From contig NZ_CP108109.1 in NCBI RefSeq assembly GCF_036199905.1, forward strand, positions 3,519,501 to 3,583,500: a DNA stretch of 64,000 nt. Reading direction: 5' to 3'. The position numbers were made by a program, and so were the translations under genes. The notes under the pieces are model-generated. The model was not told the DNA's origin. It saw only the letters and a program-made list of their open reading frames with translations, and ran no database searches. Positions 46,021 through 54,010 of this stretch are shown piece after piece (positions within the stretch are counted from its first letter, which is position 1; every line of letters begins with the position of its first letter). Source of the DNA: Streptomyces sp. NBC_00223 (GTDB lineage Bacteria > Actinomycetota > Actinomycetes > Streptomycetales > Streptomycetaceae).

Positions 46021-47184
46021 TCAGGCCGAGGCCGCGGCGGCGGCGAACCGTTCAGGGCGGAAGGGCCTCAGGTCGACCGCCGGCGTCTCGTCGGTGAGCG
46101 CCTGGGCGATCACCAGCCCGGTCGCCGGGGCGAGCCCGATGCCCGCGCCTTCGTGGCCACAGGCGTGGAAGAGCCCCGGCACCCGCGGATCGGGCCCGAC
46201 CGCCGGCAGATGGTCGGGCAGATAGGGCCGAAAACCGCAGTACGCGCGGATCGCGGACACCCCGGCCAGTACGGGGAACAGCGCGGTCGCCCCCGCCGCG
46301 AGCCGCCGTACCGCCTCGGTCGAGAGCGTGCGGTCAAACCCGGCCCGCTCCCGGGTGGCCCCGATGAGCACCGGGCCCGCGGGCGTACCCTCCACCACCG
46401 GCGAGGTCTGGAGGGCCGCCGAGTCACTGGCCACGTCGGCGACGTAGTCCGCGGCGTACACCTTGTGCCGGACCACCCGCGGCAGCGGCTCGGTGACCAG
46501 TACGAAGCCGCGGCGGGGCAGTACGGGCAGCCGTACACCGGCCAGTTCCGCCAGCTCGCCGCCCCAGACTCCGGCGGCGTTGACCACCGCGGCGGCCGGC
46601 AGCTCGCGGCGGGAGGTGCGTACGCCCAGCACCCGGCCGTCCGCGGCGGTCGGCACGGCGGTCACGGTCTCGCCGAAGTGGACGACGGCGCCCTCGTCGC
46701 GCGCGGCGCGCAGCAGGTGCGCGGCCGCGAGCGCGGGCTGGACCTGGGCGTCCTGCGGGTAGCGGAAGGCCCCGGCGAGGCCGGGCGCGAGGTGCGGCTC
46801 GATGTGCGTGAGACGGTCGGCGGACACCTCGTCGGCCTGTACGCCCGCGGCGGCCTGCGCGGCGGCGAAGGCGCGGAGGGCGACGAGGCCGGGCTCGTCG
46901 GAGGCGACGACGAGGCCGCCCTTGGCCTCGTACTCCGGCGCGGCGGGGCCGAGCGCGGCGGCCAGCTCGCCCCACAGGCGGGCGGACAGCAGCGCCAGCT
47001 CGAGTTCGGGCCCGGGGGCCTTGTCGGAGACCAGCAGATTGCCCTCGCCGGCCCCGGTGGTCCCGCCCGCGGGCGCGCCGCGGTCCACCACGGCGACCCG
47101 GAGCCCGGCGCGCGCGGCGTAATACGCGCAGGCGGCGCCGACCGCACCGGCGCCGACGATCACGACGTCGACAGAACGCTTCAC
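46021..47184 (-). CDS. FAD-dependent oxidoreductase beta subunit (DAO family; D-hydroxyproline dehydrogenase-type)
   Basis: A 387-aa D-amino-acid-oxidase-fold protein with FAD motif DVVIVGAGAVGAACAYYAAR at the N-terminus and the C-terminal HACGHEGAGIGLAPATG typical of glycine oxidase/HcnC/OoxB-like catalytic subunits. It should carry the substrate site of the dehydrogenase. GTG 47184 is the start; the leader is very short before the operator, so it may be weakly led or leaderless. First gene of the three-subunit operon, with the epimerase and deaminase encoded just downstream. Confidence 0.9.
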   Translation of the reverse strand: MKRSVDVVIVGAGAVGAACAYYAARAGLRVAVVDRGAPAGGTTGAGEGNLLVSDKAPGPELELALLSARLWGELAAALGPAAPEYEAKGGLVVASDEPGLVALRAFAAAQAAAGVQADEVSADRLTHIEPHLAPGLAGAFRYPQDAQVQPALAAAHLLRAARDEGAVVHFGETVTAVPTAADGRVLGVRTSRRELPAAAVVNAAGVWGGELAELAGVRLPVLPRRGFVLVTEPLPRVVRHKVYAADYVADVASDSAALQTSPVVEGTPAGPVLIGATRERAGFDRTLSTEAVRRLAAGATALFPVLAGVSAIRAYCGFRPYLPDHLPAVGPDPRVPGLFHACGHEGAGIGLAPATGLVIAQALTDETPAVDLRPFRPERFAAAAASA

Positions 47185-47189
47185 CTCAG

Positions 47190-47206
47190 TAACATGTCAC
47201 ATTGCC
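47190..47206 (-). promoter_or_regulatory. Candidate GntR operator upstream of the dehydrogenase operon
   Basis: TAACATGTCACATTGCC matches the shared pseudo-palindrome at 13 of 17 positions, with both central half-sites (ATGT and ACATTG) intact. It lies 6 bp before the GTG of the beta subunit, close enough to overlap the transcription start. Confidence 0.65.
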
Positions 47207-47378
47207 ATCCGAAAGCCAAGGCGCGCCCCGGCCCGGCGTGGGCTGCGGAAGCGCGGAAGCGCCAGGGTCCGCCATTCTGTGCCGACTGCCACGAGGTACT
47301 CGGTGACGTCACCAGCGCCGCCGGCCGATTTCCCGGGTGGCCACCGGGCGACGACCTGCTCATACCTGGAGATTTTTC

Positions 47379-47753
47379 ATGATCCGCGTAAATGTTGACG
47401 ATCCTGATCTGGACGCCGAACTTGACCAATCGGTCACGTATCAAGGGCGGTTGTTCACCGGTGAGACGTACGAAGAAAACCCTCGAACCGGAGTCGTCGT
47501 CGCTCTGACCACCTACCGCGGCGGCTTGGAGGACGGCCCCACCAAGGGGTGGTACCCGGACGGGGAGTTGGAGTTCGAAGGGTTCGTGGAGCGCGGGTTG
47601 CCCACGGGCCTGTGGCGTTCCTGGCACAAGAACGGCCAGCTCGCGGAGGAGAAGGAATTCGGCGGGAGGCTCGGAGGCGTCGTCGCCATCAGGCGCTGGT
47701 CGGAGAATGGCGGCCTGATCGACGAGCGCTCCTTCGACACGGACCTAGAGTGA
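47379..47753 (+). CDS. MORN-repeat protein (YwqK-like)
   Basis: A 124-aa protein with repeated MORN-like units: DGPTKGWYPDGELEFEGFVE, GLPTGLWRSWHKNGQLAEEK, GVVAIRRWSENGGLIDE. Such proteins are annotated YwqK-family antitoxin-like. The first 60 bp are AT-rich (GATTTTTCATG) compared with neighbours, and codon choice is less extreme, which hints at recent acquisition. ATG 47379 is preceded by CCTGGAG. No toxin partner is adjacent. Confidence 0.75.
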   Translation: MIRVNVDDPDLDAELDQSVTYQGRLFTGETYEENPRTGVVVALTTYRGGLEDGPTKGWYPDGELEFEGFVERGLPTGLWRSWHKNGQLAEEKEFGGRLGGVVAIRRWSENGGLIDERSFDTDLE

Positions 47754-47873
47754 GCCATGACCGGTGATCGTTTGGTGATTCCGATTGACGACCCACGTCC
47801 AACACCCGTGGTCAGCTGAGTCGCGCGGTCGTCCTCACGAAACTGCTACCGGCGCGGCCCGGCCCCGGGCGGG

Positions 47874-48065
47874 TTACAGCAGGTGGTCGGCCTGGCCGGC
47901 CTTGATGGACGTGATCAGGGTGCGCAGCGCGTCCAGCGAGTCAACGAGGGGGCGCTCCTCCTGGCCGTTCACGGCGATGTAGCCGTTGCCGTCGACATCG
48001 GTGCCGAGGCGAAAGCAGTTGTTGCCCTCACCGCAGAAGGGAGCTTCCCAGGTGATGTCAGACAT
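47874..48065 (-). CDS. DUF397-family small regulatory protein
   Basis: A 63-aa DUF397 protein (WEAPFCGEGNNCFRLGTDVDGNGYIAVNG...). These partner with the upstream XRE/DUF5753 regulators in streptomycetes and are thought to antagonise or modulate them. ATG 48065 lies 9 bp after the XRE stop, with AAGGAG in the gap. The Trp near the N-terminus (usually WRKSSYS) is conserved as ITWEAP. Confidence 0.88.
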   Translation of the reverse strand: MSDITWEAPFCGEGNNCFRLGTDVDGNGYIAVNGQEERPLVDSLDALRTLITSIKAGQADHLL

Positions 48066-48074
48066 CGAGTCTCC

Positions 48075-48926
48075 TTAAAGTTCGCGCGCGATGGTGTGGA
48101 TGAAGTCCCGTGATTCCGCGGGGCCGAGCGCGGCCTCGGCCATCCAGTCGAGGTGGGCCCGGTACTTGGCGAGTTGGGCGTCGGCGTGGGTGAACTCCGG
48201 CCCGTGCGCGGAGTCCAACTGCACGGTGTCGAGCTGCGGTACGGCCCCCTCGGCGTAGAGAAGCGCGTGCCCGGCGCCGGGGAAGGCGCCGCAATCGACG
48301 GGGATGACGCCCAGAGTGATGTGCTCGCGCTCCGACGCCTCGCAGAGGTACTTCAGTTGATCGCGGGTGACCTTGCGGCCGCCGAACCGCATCCGCAGCG
48401 CCGCCTCATGGACGTACCCGACGTACGGCCGTGCGATGTCGTCGTCGAGAACTCGCCGCCGTTCCGTACGGTGCTTCACGCGAATTTCGATCTCCAGCCG
48501 GGACAGCGGCGGCAGCACCGCGCCGAAAATCGCCCGCGCGTATTCGTCGGTGTGCAGCAGACCGGGTACGTGCACCGTTTGGCAGGTAAGCACCCGCTCT
48601 GCGTGCCACTCCAGTTCGGCGATGTCGAGCAGGCCCGACGGGAGGGCTCCTCGGTACTCCTCCCACCACCCGCGCTCGCGGTCGCCGGCCATGGCCACGA
48701 GCGCTTCGACGTAAGCCTCGTCCGCGCAGTCGTAGTTGCTGGTCAGCGTGCGTACCCGGTCGGGGCTGGTGATACGCGTACCGGACTCCATGTTCGCGAT
48801 CTTCGTACGGTCCAGCCCGAGCAGCCCGGCCGCGTATTCGGTACTCACACCTGCGGCAACGCGGAGTTTGCGCAGTTCCGCGCCCAACCGGCGCTGTCGC
48901 TGCGTAGGAGTGCTTCGCGTGGGCAT
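48075..48926 (-). CDS. XRE-family regulator with DUF5753 domain
   Basis: A 283-aa regulator: N-terminal XRE HTH (LGAELRKLRVAAGVSTEYAA, LDRTKIANMESGTR, residues about 15-70) and C-terminal DUF5753 domain (LLHTDEYARAIF, RVKHRTERRRVL, LKYLCEASEREHITLGVIP). It is of the WhiJ-like class that, with DUF397 partners, represses developmental or antibiotic genes in Streptomyces. ATG 48926 (MPTRSTPTQRQ). Two palindromes upstream are probable operators. Confidence 0.9.
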   Translation of the reverse strand: MPTRSTPTQRQRRLGAELRKLRVAAGVSTEYAAGLLGLDRTKIANMESGTRITSPDRVRTLTSNYDCADEAYVEALVAMAGDRERGWWEEYRGALPSGLLDIAELEWHAERVLTCQTVHVPGLLHTDEYARAIFGAVLPPLSRLEIEIRVKHRTERRRVLDDDIARPYVGYVHEAALRMRFGGRKVTRDQLKYLCEASEREHITLGVIPVDCGAFPGAGHALLYAEGAVPQLDTVQLDSAHGPEFTHADAQLAKYRAHLDWMAEAALGPAESRDFIHTIAREL

Positions 48927-48988
48927 GCGGTCCTCTCTGACTGATCGGGTCCAGTCTGGCTTGCCAGGGCCACCTTGGTCCAACTCTA

Positions 48989-49027
48989 TCGTGGCAATTG
49001 TCACGAGAATCGTGGTGCACTGTCACG
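48989..49027. promoter_or_regulatory. Paired 18-bp palindromes between XRE and ATPase genes
   Basis: TCGTGGCAATTGTCACGA (48989-49006) and TCGTGGTGCACTGTCACGC (49010-49028) share the form TCGTGG-N6/7-TCACGA/C and are offset by 21 bp, two helical turns. They lie about 60 bp before the XRE ATG, in the gap divergent to the ATPase gene. Likely operator of the XRE regulator. Confidence 0.65.
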
Positions 49028-49234
49028 CAACGCGCTACCGTCAGTACTGCGCAGCTACGCAGTGCGGTTCCGGAAGCGCACCGCGCGAGCGTGCCCGTCC
49101 GCCCTGGGACGGGTGCGCCCGCGACCAGGGCGGCAGGCCACCGGGGCCGACGCGGGCCCCGGCGCAGACGCCTACGCACGTACCCATACCCGTACGTGCC
49201 CCCCAAGTCTCCAACGCCAAGAGGAAGTTCCGTC

Positions 49235-49708
49235 ATGCCCGGATTTCCGTCCGGACCGCGGCCGACCGACTCCGGCCGCCACGCCGCGTCAGCCGCCGTA
49301 CCGCCGATCCCCGTCGTACCGTCCCACTGGACGTTCCCCGCCCACCCGGCGTCCGTACGGCGGGCGCGGCGGGCCGTCAGCGAGGCGCTGCCGTATGGCT
49401 GCCGGTCACAGCTGGCCGATGGCCTGCGGCTGTTGACCAGCGAACTCGTCACCAATGCCGTCACCCACGGCGCCCGCGCCGAGGACGACGAGGTGATTGA
49501 GATGATTCTGTGGGCCGCCGACGGGCACTACTGGCTCGCGGTCTCCGACCCCGGCGTCGGAAACCCGGCCCGTACCCCGGCCGCCCCGGACGCGGAGGGT
49601 GGCCGCGGTCTGCTTCTGGTGAACGCCGTCGCGGCGGCATGGGCCGTCGTCCCCCGCCCGGTCCGCGGCAAATCCGTCGTCGCCGGCGTCCCCCTCCACG
49701 GCGGCTGA
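49235..49708 (+). CDS. Anti-sigma-type ATP-binding protein of the XRE/DUF397 module
   Basis: A 157-aa HATPase-fold protein: N-box LLTSELVTNAVTHGARAED near residue 70, VSDPGVGNPARTP, and the G-box EGGRGLLLVNAVA. An N-terminal Pro/Ala extension of about 30 residues precedes it. ATG 49235 with GAGGAAG upstream. Divergent from the XRE gene, forming the classical three-gene unit (ATPase, XRE, DUF397) of Streptomyces. Confidence 0.88.
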   Translation: MPGFPSGPRPTDSGRHAASAAVPPIPVVPSHWTFPAHPASVRRARRAVSEALPYGCRSQLADGLRLLTSELVTNAVTHGARAEDDEVIEMILWAADGHYWLAVSDPGVGNPARTPAAPDAEGGRGLLLVNAVAAAWAVVPRPVRGKSVVAGVPLHGG

Positions 49709-49797
49709 TCACGGCACGACAAGCGGACGCCCTTCCCTGCATGTCAGCCTGGCTGTGGAAGGATCTCCATGTCCGAGCGAAACGGGAGGAGACAGCC

Positions 49798-50454
49798 GTG
49801 ATCGACAGATTCAGGGACGGACTCCTGACACAGTCGGAGACATCCTCCTATCTGCAGATTCCCCAGTCCACACTGCACGACTGGCTGAACGGCAAGGCCG
49901 CCGGAGCTCCGCTCGTCCATCAGGTGGAGCCGGTACGGTCCCGCCAGCCCTCAGTACCGTTCGTCGCCGTGGCGGAGGCTTATGTCCTGCGGTCGCTGCG
50001 GGAAATGGGGCTGCGGATGAGCCAGATCCGTGAGGCCGCCGAGGCAGTCCGGGACGCCTTCGACACCCCTTACGGTCTCGTGTCCCGGCGAATCGCCACC
50101 GACGGCGTGGACATCTTCGTCGAACACGGGCTCGGTGACCTGCGCCGCGCCCGTGACGGACAGGCCCCCATCCACGAGGTCGTCGCCCAGTACCTTCGCT
50201 ACCTCGCCTGGGATGCAGGCGACGATTTCCCCTCCAGCCTTCAGCTCCGTCAGTACGGAGAGACCGTCCCCGTGATCATCGATCCCCGGTTCGGCCACGG
50301 CCTGCCTGTCGTGGCAGCCAACCGGGTGCCGGTGAAGGCGGTCACCGACCTCTGGGAAGCTGGGGAGTCGGTCGAGGACATTGCTTACGAGTACGACATG
50401 GAGCCCGACCAGGTGGATGCCCTTTGCCGGGCCGTGGTGCGTCTTGCCGCATGA
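49798..50454 (+). CDS. DUF433-type antitoxin
   Basis: A 218-aa protein with an N-terminal HTH-like segment (LLTQSETSSYLQIPQSTLHDWL) and a C-terminal DUF433 region (VPVIIDPRFGHGLPVVAANRVPVKAVTDLWEAGESVEDIAYEYDM; split in the sequence over residues about 155-205). DUF433 proteins are the antitoxin-like partners of PIN-like nucleases. GTG 49798 is chosen because GGGAGGAG lies 7 nt upstream; an in-frame ATG 57 nt earlier has no ribosome site. It overlaps the toxin gene. Confidence 0.82.
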   Translation: MIDRFRDGLLTQSETSSYLQIPQSTLHDWLNGKAAGAPLVHQVEPVRSRQPSVPFVAVAEAYVLRSLREMGLRMSQIREAAEAVRDAFDTPYGLVSRRIATDGVDIFVEHGLGDLRRARDGQAPIHEVVAQYLRYLAWDAGDDFPSSLQLRQYGETVPVIIDPRFGHGLPVVAANRVPVKAVTDLWEAGESVEDIAYEYDMEPDQVDALCRAVVRLAA

Positions 50455-50830
50455 GTTCTTCCTCGACAGGAACCTCGGACGGCGGGTGGCGGAGGAACTG
50501 AGGGTCCTGGGATGGGTGGTCCACCGCATCAACGAGGTGTTCCCTGCGGACGCCCAGGACATCCCCGACCCGGAATGGATCGCCCACGGCCTGGACCGGG
50601 GCTGGGTCCCCTTGTCGAAGGACGGTCGGATCAAGACCCGTGACCAGGAGATCCAGCCGGTTTTCGACCGGTCAGCCGTCCTCTTCTACCTCAACAACCA
50701 GCAACTCCCCACTCTGGACATGGTCGAGCGCCTTCACCTGTGCCGCAACGCGATCCATCAGGCAATCGACAAGGGTGGCCCCGCCGCCTACGCCGTAGGA
50801 CGGGACGGAATCGACCGCACCTGGCCGTGA
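50444..50830 (+). CDS. PIN-like (VapC45-type) toxin, TTG start
   Basis: A 128-aa protein: EFFLDRNLGRRVAEELRVLG, INEVFPADAQDIPDPEWI, LSKDGRIKTRDQE. The D-R-N/S-L-G opening and the SKDxRI motif are those of the PIN-like domain called VapC45-like, which supplies acidic Mg2+-binding residues of an RNase toxin. TTG 50444 is taken as start (product PHEFFLDRN...), overlapping the antitoxin gene by 11 nt. ATG 50417 is the alternative. Forms a toxin-antitoxin pair with the DUF433 gene. Confidence 0.82.
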   Translation: MPHEFFLDRNLGRRVAEELRVLGWVVHRINEVFPADAQDIPDPEWIAHGLDRGWVPLSKDGRIKTRDQEIQPVFDRSAVLFYLNNQQLPTLDMVERLHLCRNAIHQAIDKGGPAAYAVGRDGIDRTWP

Positions 50831-50894
50831 CGGATCTCCTGCGCTGCCGGGTCCAGACCCAGGCCGCGTGGGTCTCCCGCCGGTTCGGGCCCGG

Positions 50895-50948
50895 CTCGCG
50901 GGCCGCGACCTCCTCCGCACGCTCGCCGCGGGCCGGGGCACCGTCTGA
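50895..50948 (+). pseudogene. Relic of the 3' end of a TPR gene
   Basis: This 54-nt stretch reads LAGRDLLRTLAAGRGTV followed by TGA, the same as the last residues and stop of the TPR gene at 54011-55342 (LAGRDLLRTLAAGRGTA). Identity continues about 10 bp past the stop. No upstream coding part survives in frame. It is a decayed duplicate in the gap between the toxin gene and a lipoprotein gene. Confidence 0.8.
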
Positions 50949-51069
50949 TCCCCGGCGGCGGAGTTCGGGACCCGGTACCGGCACGTCCCTGTAGCCCCAT
51001 GGGCCGCGCCGGTAGTGTCGGCCTGTGCGCGCAACTGCCTGGAACCGGACCACTTACGGGGGCTCCATC

Positions 51070-51735
51070 GTGACCCGCTCCACCTTGCCCATCGCTGCCG
51101 CCCTCGCTGCGTTGGCGGCCCTGCTGCTCACAGCCTGCGGCGGAGGCGGCTCGGACAGTTCCGACAAGATCCAGTCCTCGGCCACGAGCACGCCGTCCGT
51201 GACGGCCTCGCCCTCCGCGCCCTCCGCCTCGCCCTCGCTGACCGACACCGTGAAGCGGCCGTCGACCGAGTTGCCGAAGGACCTGACGATGACCTTCGAC
51301 TGGCCGAAGACGGGGGACGTGACGAAGGACGCGGTGCTGAACGACGGCGAGCAGTTCGTACGCGCCTACACCCGAGCCGCCGCCTCGCATGACCGCAAGG
51401 ACCCCGCGTACCGGTTCTATTCACGCGACGACGCGTTCACATACGCCCAAGGGCAGATCACGGAGAACATCGACGAGGACCTGGCCCCCACTGGTCTCGA
51501 CCGCTACTACGCGGCCACAGTCACCGTGGTGAGGAGCGGGTCCGCGACGCTCAGCTTCTGCGAGGACCAGACCAAGAATTACAGCAAGAAGGTCAAGACC
51601 GGGAAGGTGCTTGTGACGACGCCGAGCATCAAGGACTACTACCAGTACAATCTGCTGCTCTTCAGGAACGCGTCGAACGGCGTGTGGCAGGCGTCGAAGA
51701 TCACGGTCCTGGAAGCCCCGAAATGCAAGCGCTGA
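51070..51735 (+). CDS. Lipoprotein of unknown function
   Basis: A 221-aa lipoprotein: signal MTRSTLPIAAALAALAALLL with lipobox LTAC (Cys23), a Gly/Ser/Thr/Pro linker to about residue 65, and an alpha+beta domain (FDWPKTGDVTKDAVLNDGEQ, TVVRSGSATLSFCEDQTKNY). Two Cys near residues 175 and 218 could pair. GTG 51070 begins the signal sequence; a GTG 45 nt upstream would give an unusually long leader. The downstream gene overlaps it by 13 nt. Confidence 0.8.
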   Translation: MTRSTLPIAAALAALAALLLTACGGGGSDSSDKIQSSATSTPSVTASPSAPSASPSLTDTVKRPSTELPKDLTMTFDWPKTGDVTKDAVLNDGEQFVRAYTRAAASHDRKDPAYRFYSRDDAFTYAQGQITENIDEDLAPTGLDRYYAATVTVVRSGSATLSFCEDQTKNYSKKVKTGKVLVTTPSIKDYYQYNLLLFRNASNGVWQASKITVLEAPKCKR

Positions 51736-52736
51736 GTGGTCGGTTGATGGCGTGGGGATCGGCTGCGGCCGTCCTCCTGGTGGTGACCTCGGCCGGTACG
51801 GCGTCGGCCGGCCGGAGCACGACTACCGTCACCAACGGCACCCACCACGATCACACGCTGGGCGCGAGCGTGTACGAGGTCAGTTACGACCCCAAGGACG
51901 TGCCACCCGGGCACCCGCTGACCGCGGTCGGCGGGTGGACGCCGCCCGCGTGCTGGATGGCGCCCGTCGCGACGCCGGACGAGCTGAAGGACGAGCGGGA
52001 GTCGACGTGGGCGAGCGAGTCCACCGGGTACGTGTGGGACGCGGAGCAGCGGGACTATTACGTGAACGGCCATCCGCACAAGGACTTCGAGATCGCCAAC
52101 GCCGACAAAGGCATGTGGTGGAACGGCAGGCCCAACCCCAACCGCCTGGCGGACCCGGCCTCGTTGAGCTGCTTCAAGGAGCGGGACGACTGGGTGCTCA
52201 ATGGTGACGAACCGCCCGCGGGGCCGGCCGTGACGCCCGAGATCCTCGCCCAGTCCGCATACGACCGGATCCGTATCCCGGACAAGGTCGTCTCCCTCTC
52301 GCCCGACGCGGCGATCCCGCAGACCGTGAACGCCCCCACCTGGGCCTGGCTCGACAGTGCCGACATCCAGCCGGTCTCGGTCACCGCCCGGCTGCGGTCG
52401 TTGAACATCTGGGCCACCACGACGGCGACACCGGTCGGTCTGCGCCTGGACGCGGGCACGCCGGACGCCGAACTCCACCCGGCGTCCGGCAACTGCCCCA
52501 TCGGCAAGGACGGTTCCGTCGGTGAGAAGTACGTGACCGGGGACGGAAACAGGACTCCGCCGTGCGGCCTGACGTATCTGCGCTCTTCGGGGCAGGGTAC
52601 GTACGCGCTCACCGCGACCGTCACGTGGAAGGTCTCATGGAGGGGAAGCGGCGGTACCGGCGGTGACCTCGCCGAGGGCGACTTCGACACACAACAGGAT
52701 GTCCACGTCCGGGAATACCAGGCCGTCAACCACTGA
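51723..52736 (+). CDS. Secreted protein of unknown function
   Basis: A 337-aa exported protein. Signal peptide MQALSGRLMAWGSAAAVLLV with cleavage near ASA (residue about 30), then a His/Asp/Trp-rich soluble domain (GTHHDHTLGASVYEVSYDP, GWTPPACWMAP, KGMWWNGRPNP) and a beta-rich C-terminus with three or four Cys. The ATG lies inside the end of the lipoprotein gene, so translation is coupled; the two may act together at the surface. Family not recognised. Confidence 0.8.
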   Translation: MQALSGRLMAWGSAAAVLLVVTSAGTASAGRSTTTVTNGTHHDHTLGASVYEVSYDPKDVPPGHPLTAVGGWTPPACWMAPVATPDELKDERESTWASESTGYVWDAEQRDYYVNGHPHKDFEIANADKGMWWNGRPNPNRLADPASLSCFKERDDWVLNGDEPPAGPAVTPEILAQSAYDRIRIPDKVVSLSPDAAIPQTVNAPTWAWLDSADIQPVSVTARLRSLNIWATTTATPVGLRLDAGTPDAELHPASGNCPIGKDGSVGEKYVTGDGNRTPPCGLTYLRSSGQGTYALTATVTWKVSWRGSGGTGGDLAEGDFDTQQDVHVREYQAVNH

Positions 52737-52836
52737 GCGCCCGTCATCCCGCCTCCGGGGCGGCCGGGGCCGCCCCGGCGCCGGGCAACCGGCCCGCATG
52801 CCCGGCCGAGCCGCATGCGGAAGCCCGCCGACTGCC

Positions 52837-53445
52837 TCAGCCGACCGACGGTGGGCCGAGGGGGGCGATCTCGCGGTCGAAGAAGGCGAGGAATTCCTCG
52901 CCGCGCTCGTAGAGCGTGTCGAAGCCGGCCGAGGTCTCCGCGATCAGCGCCGGGTCGGTGAAGCGGTTGGCACCCGCGGCGTTGCCGTCCTCGTCGTACT
53001 GCACCTCGTACATCACCACGTCCCCGAGGATCACCACTTCGGGGACGTGCCGGTCCTGCTCGATGTCCGCGATCGTCCTGGCGTCGATGACCCTGATGCC
53101 GTCGCCGAGTTCCACCCGAAGCCGCAGTACGTGCAACTCCCACTGGACATACGGGGTCACCGGGAATTCGACCACTCGCAGTCGGCGCTGCACGACGCCG
53201 AGGCCGTCCGCCTCCTCGAACTGCCGGGCGTAGACGTCACGCTTCTCCTCGATGAGGGAGAGCGCCTCGTCCCACCGGCCGGCGGCGAAGGATTCCCAGC
53301 TCGCGAAGCCACGTTCTTTGAAATGCTGGCCGCGTTCCAGTTTGTTCTGGTAGCGGATGCCACTTTTGAAAACGCGGTAGAAATCCTCGTGGTAGCGCGG
53401 ACGATCGAGCCGTTCGGGGACACCGCTGGAGAAGGAATCAAACAC
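52837..53445 (-). CDS. DUF6879-type protein
   Basis: A 202-aa cytoplasmic protein (FYRVFKSGIRYQNKLERGQH, VVEFPVTPYVQWELHVLRLR, VVMYEVQYDEDGNAAGANRF) that I recognise as DUF6879, a family common near XRE/DUF397 genes in actinomycetes. No catalytic motif is seen. ATG 53445 lies 8 nt inside the end of the 89-aa gene, so the pair is co-translated. Confidence 0.8.
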   Translation of the reverse strand: MFDSFSSGVPERLDRPRYHEDFYRVFKSGIRYQNKLERGQHFKERGFASWESFAAGRWDEALSLIEEKRDVYARQFEEADGLGVVQRRLRVVEFPVTPYVQWELHVLRLRVELGDGIRVIDARTIADIEQDRHVPEVVILGDVVMYEVQYDEDGNAAGANRFTDPALIAETSAGFDTLYERGEEFLAFFDREIAPLGPPSVG

Positions 53446-53707
53446 TGGGGATATCCGGTTTCGCCGCGATCAACATGTTCCGTGGAATGACGACGAGTCG
53501 CTCGTCGGCTCCGATCGAGACGCCGGTGGGCAACTGTCGGCCGAGCGAGCCCGTGAGGTCCCTGCCGATGACGGCGATGTCGCCGTTCTCCAGCTCCCAC
53601 AGGTCAGGACAGTCAGGACTGTCCGTCGTGACGCCCAGTTCCTGAGGCGACCTGCCGAGCCGCCTGAGAAATTTCGTCCCCGGGTCCGCTTCCCATGGCC
53701 TTGTCAT
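53438..53707 (-). CDS. Small partner protein of the DUF6879 gene (89 aa)
   Basis: An 89-aa ORF: MTRPWEADPGTKFLRRLGRS, then DSPDCPDLWELENGDIAVIG and VSIGADERLVVIPRNMLI. Conserved upstream partner of DUF6879 genes in streptomycetes; function unknown. ATG 53707 is chosen over ATG 53713 because the GGAGGGG ribosome site touches the first and lies 6 nt before the second. Overlaps DUF6879 by 8 nt. Confidence 0.75.
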   Translation of the reverse strand: MTRPWEADPGTKFLRRLGRSPQELGVTTDSPDCPDLWELENGDIAVIGRDLTGSLGRQLPTGVSIGADERLVVIPRNMLIAAKPDIPSV

Positions 53708-54010
53708 AGCCATCCCCTCCGGCTCGATCAAAAACGCAACGACCGTATCACTGAACAGTCGGATGAGCCATGTTCCGCACGTCGATGCGAAAGAAATTAG
53801 CCATTTGGCATATTCTGTCGATGAACTGTACGCTCTCGGCTGTCTCTTGCCCCAATCAAGGCCGAAGGTGCGATAATAATCGACCGGAAGACTGATCGAA
53901 TCCACCCACACCTCGCAACCGATGCGATCAGGTCATCCGACACAGGGGGAGCCGCGGATTCAGAGATCACCTCGCTCACTCAGGGCGCCGGAACCGCATT
54001 GGTCACATTG
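53708..54010. other. AT-richer divergent intergenic region, 303 bp
   Basis: Separates the small DUF6879 partner (minus) from the TPR gene (plus). Composition is much lower in G/C than the surroundings (AAAGAAATTAGCCATTTGG at about 53788; TCTGTCGATGAACTG). It holds the promoters. A TCACATTG octamer at 54003 is just before the TPR start. No gene supported. Confidence 0.45.
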
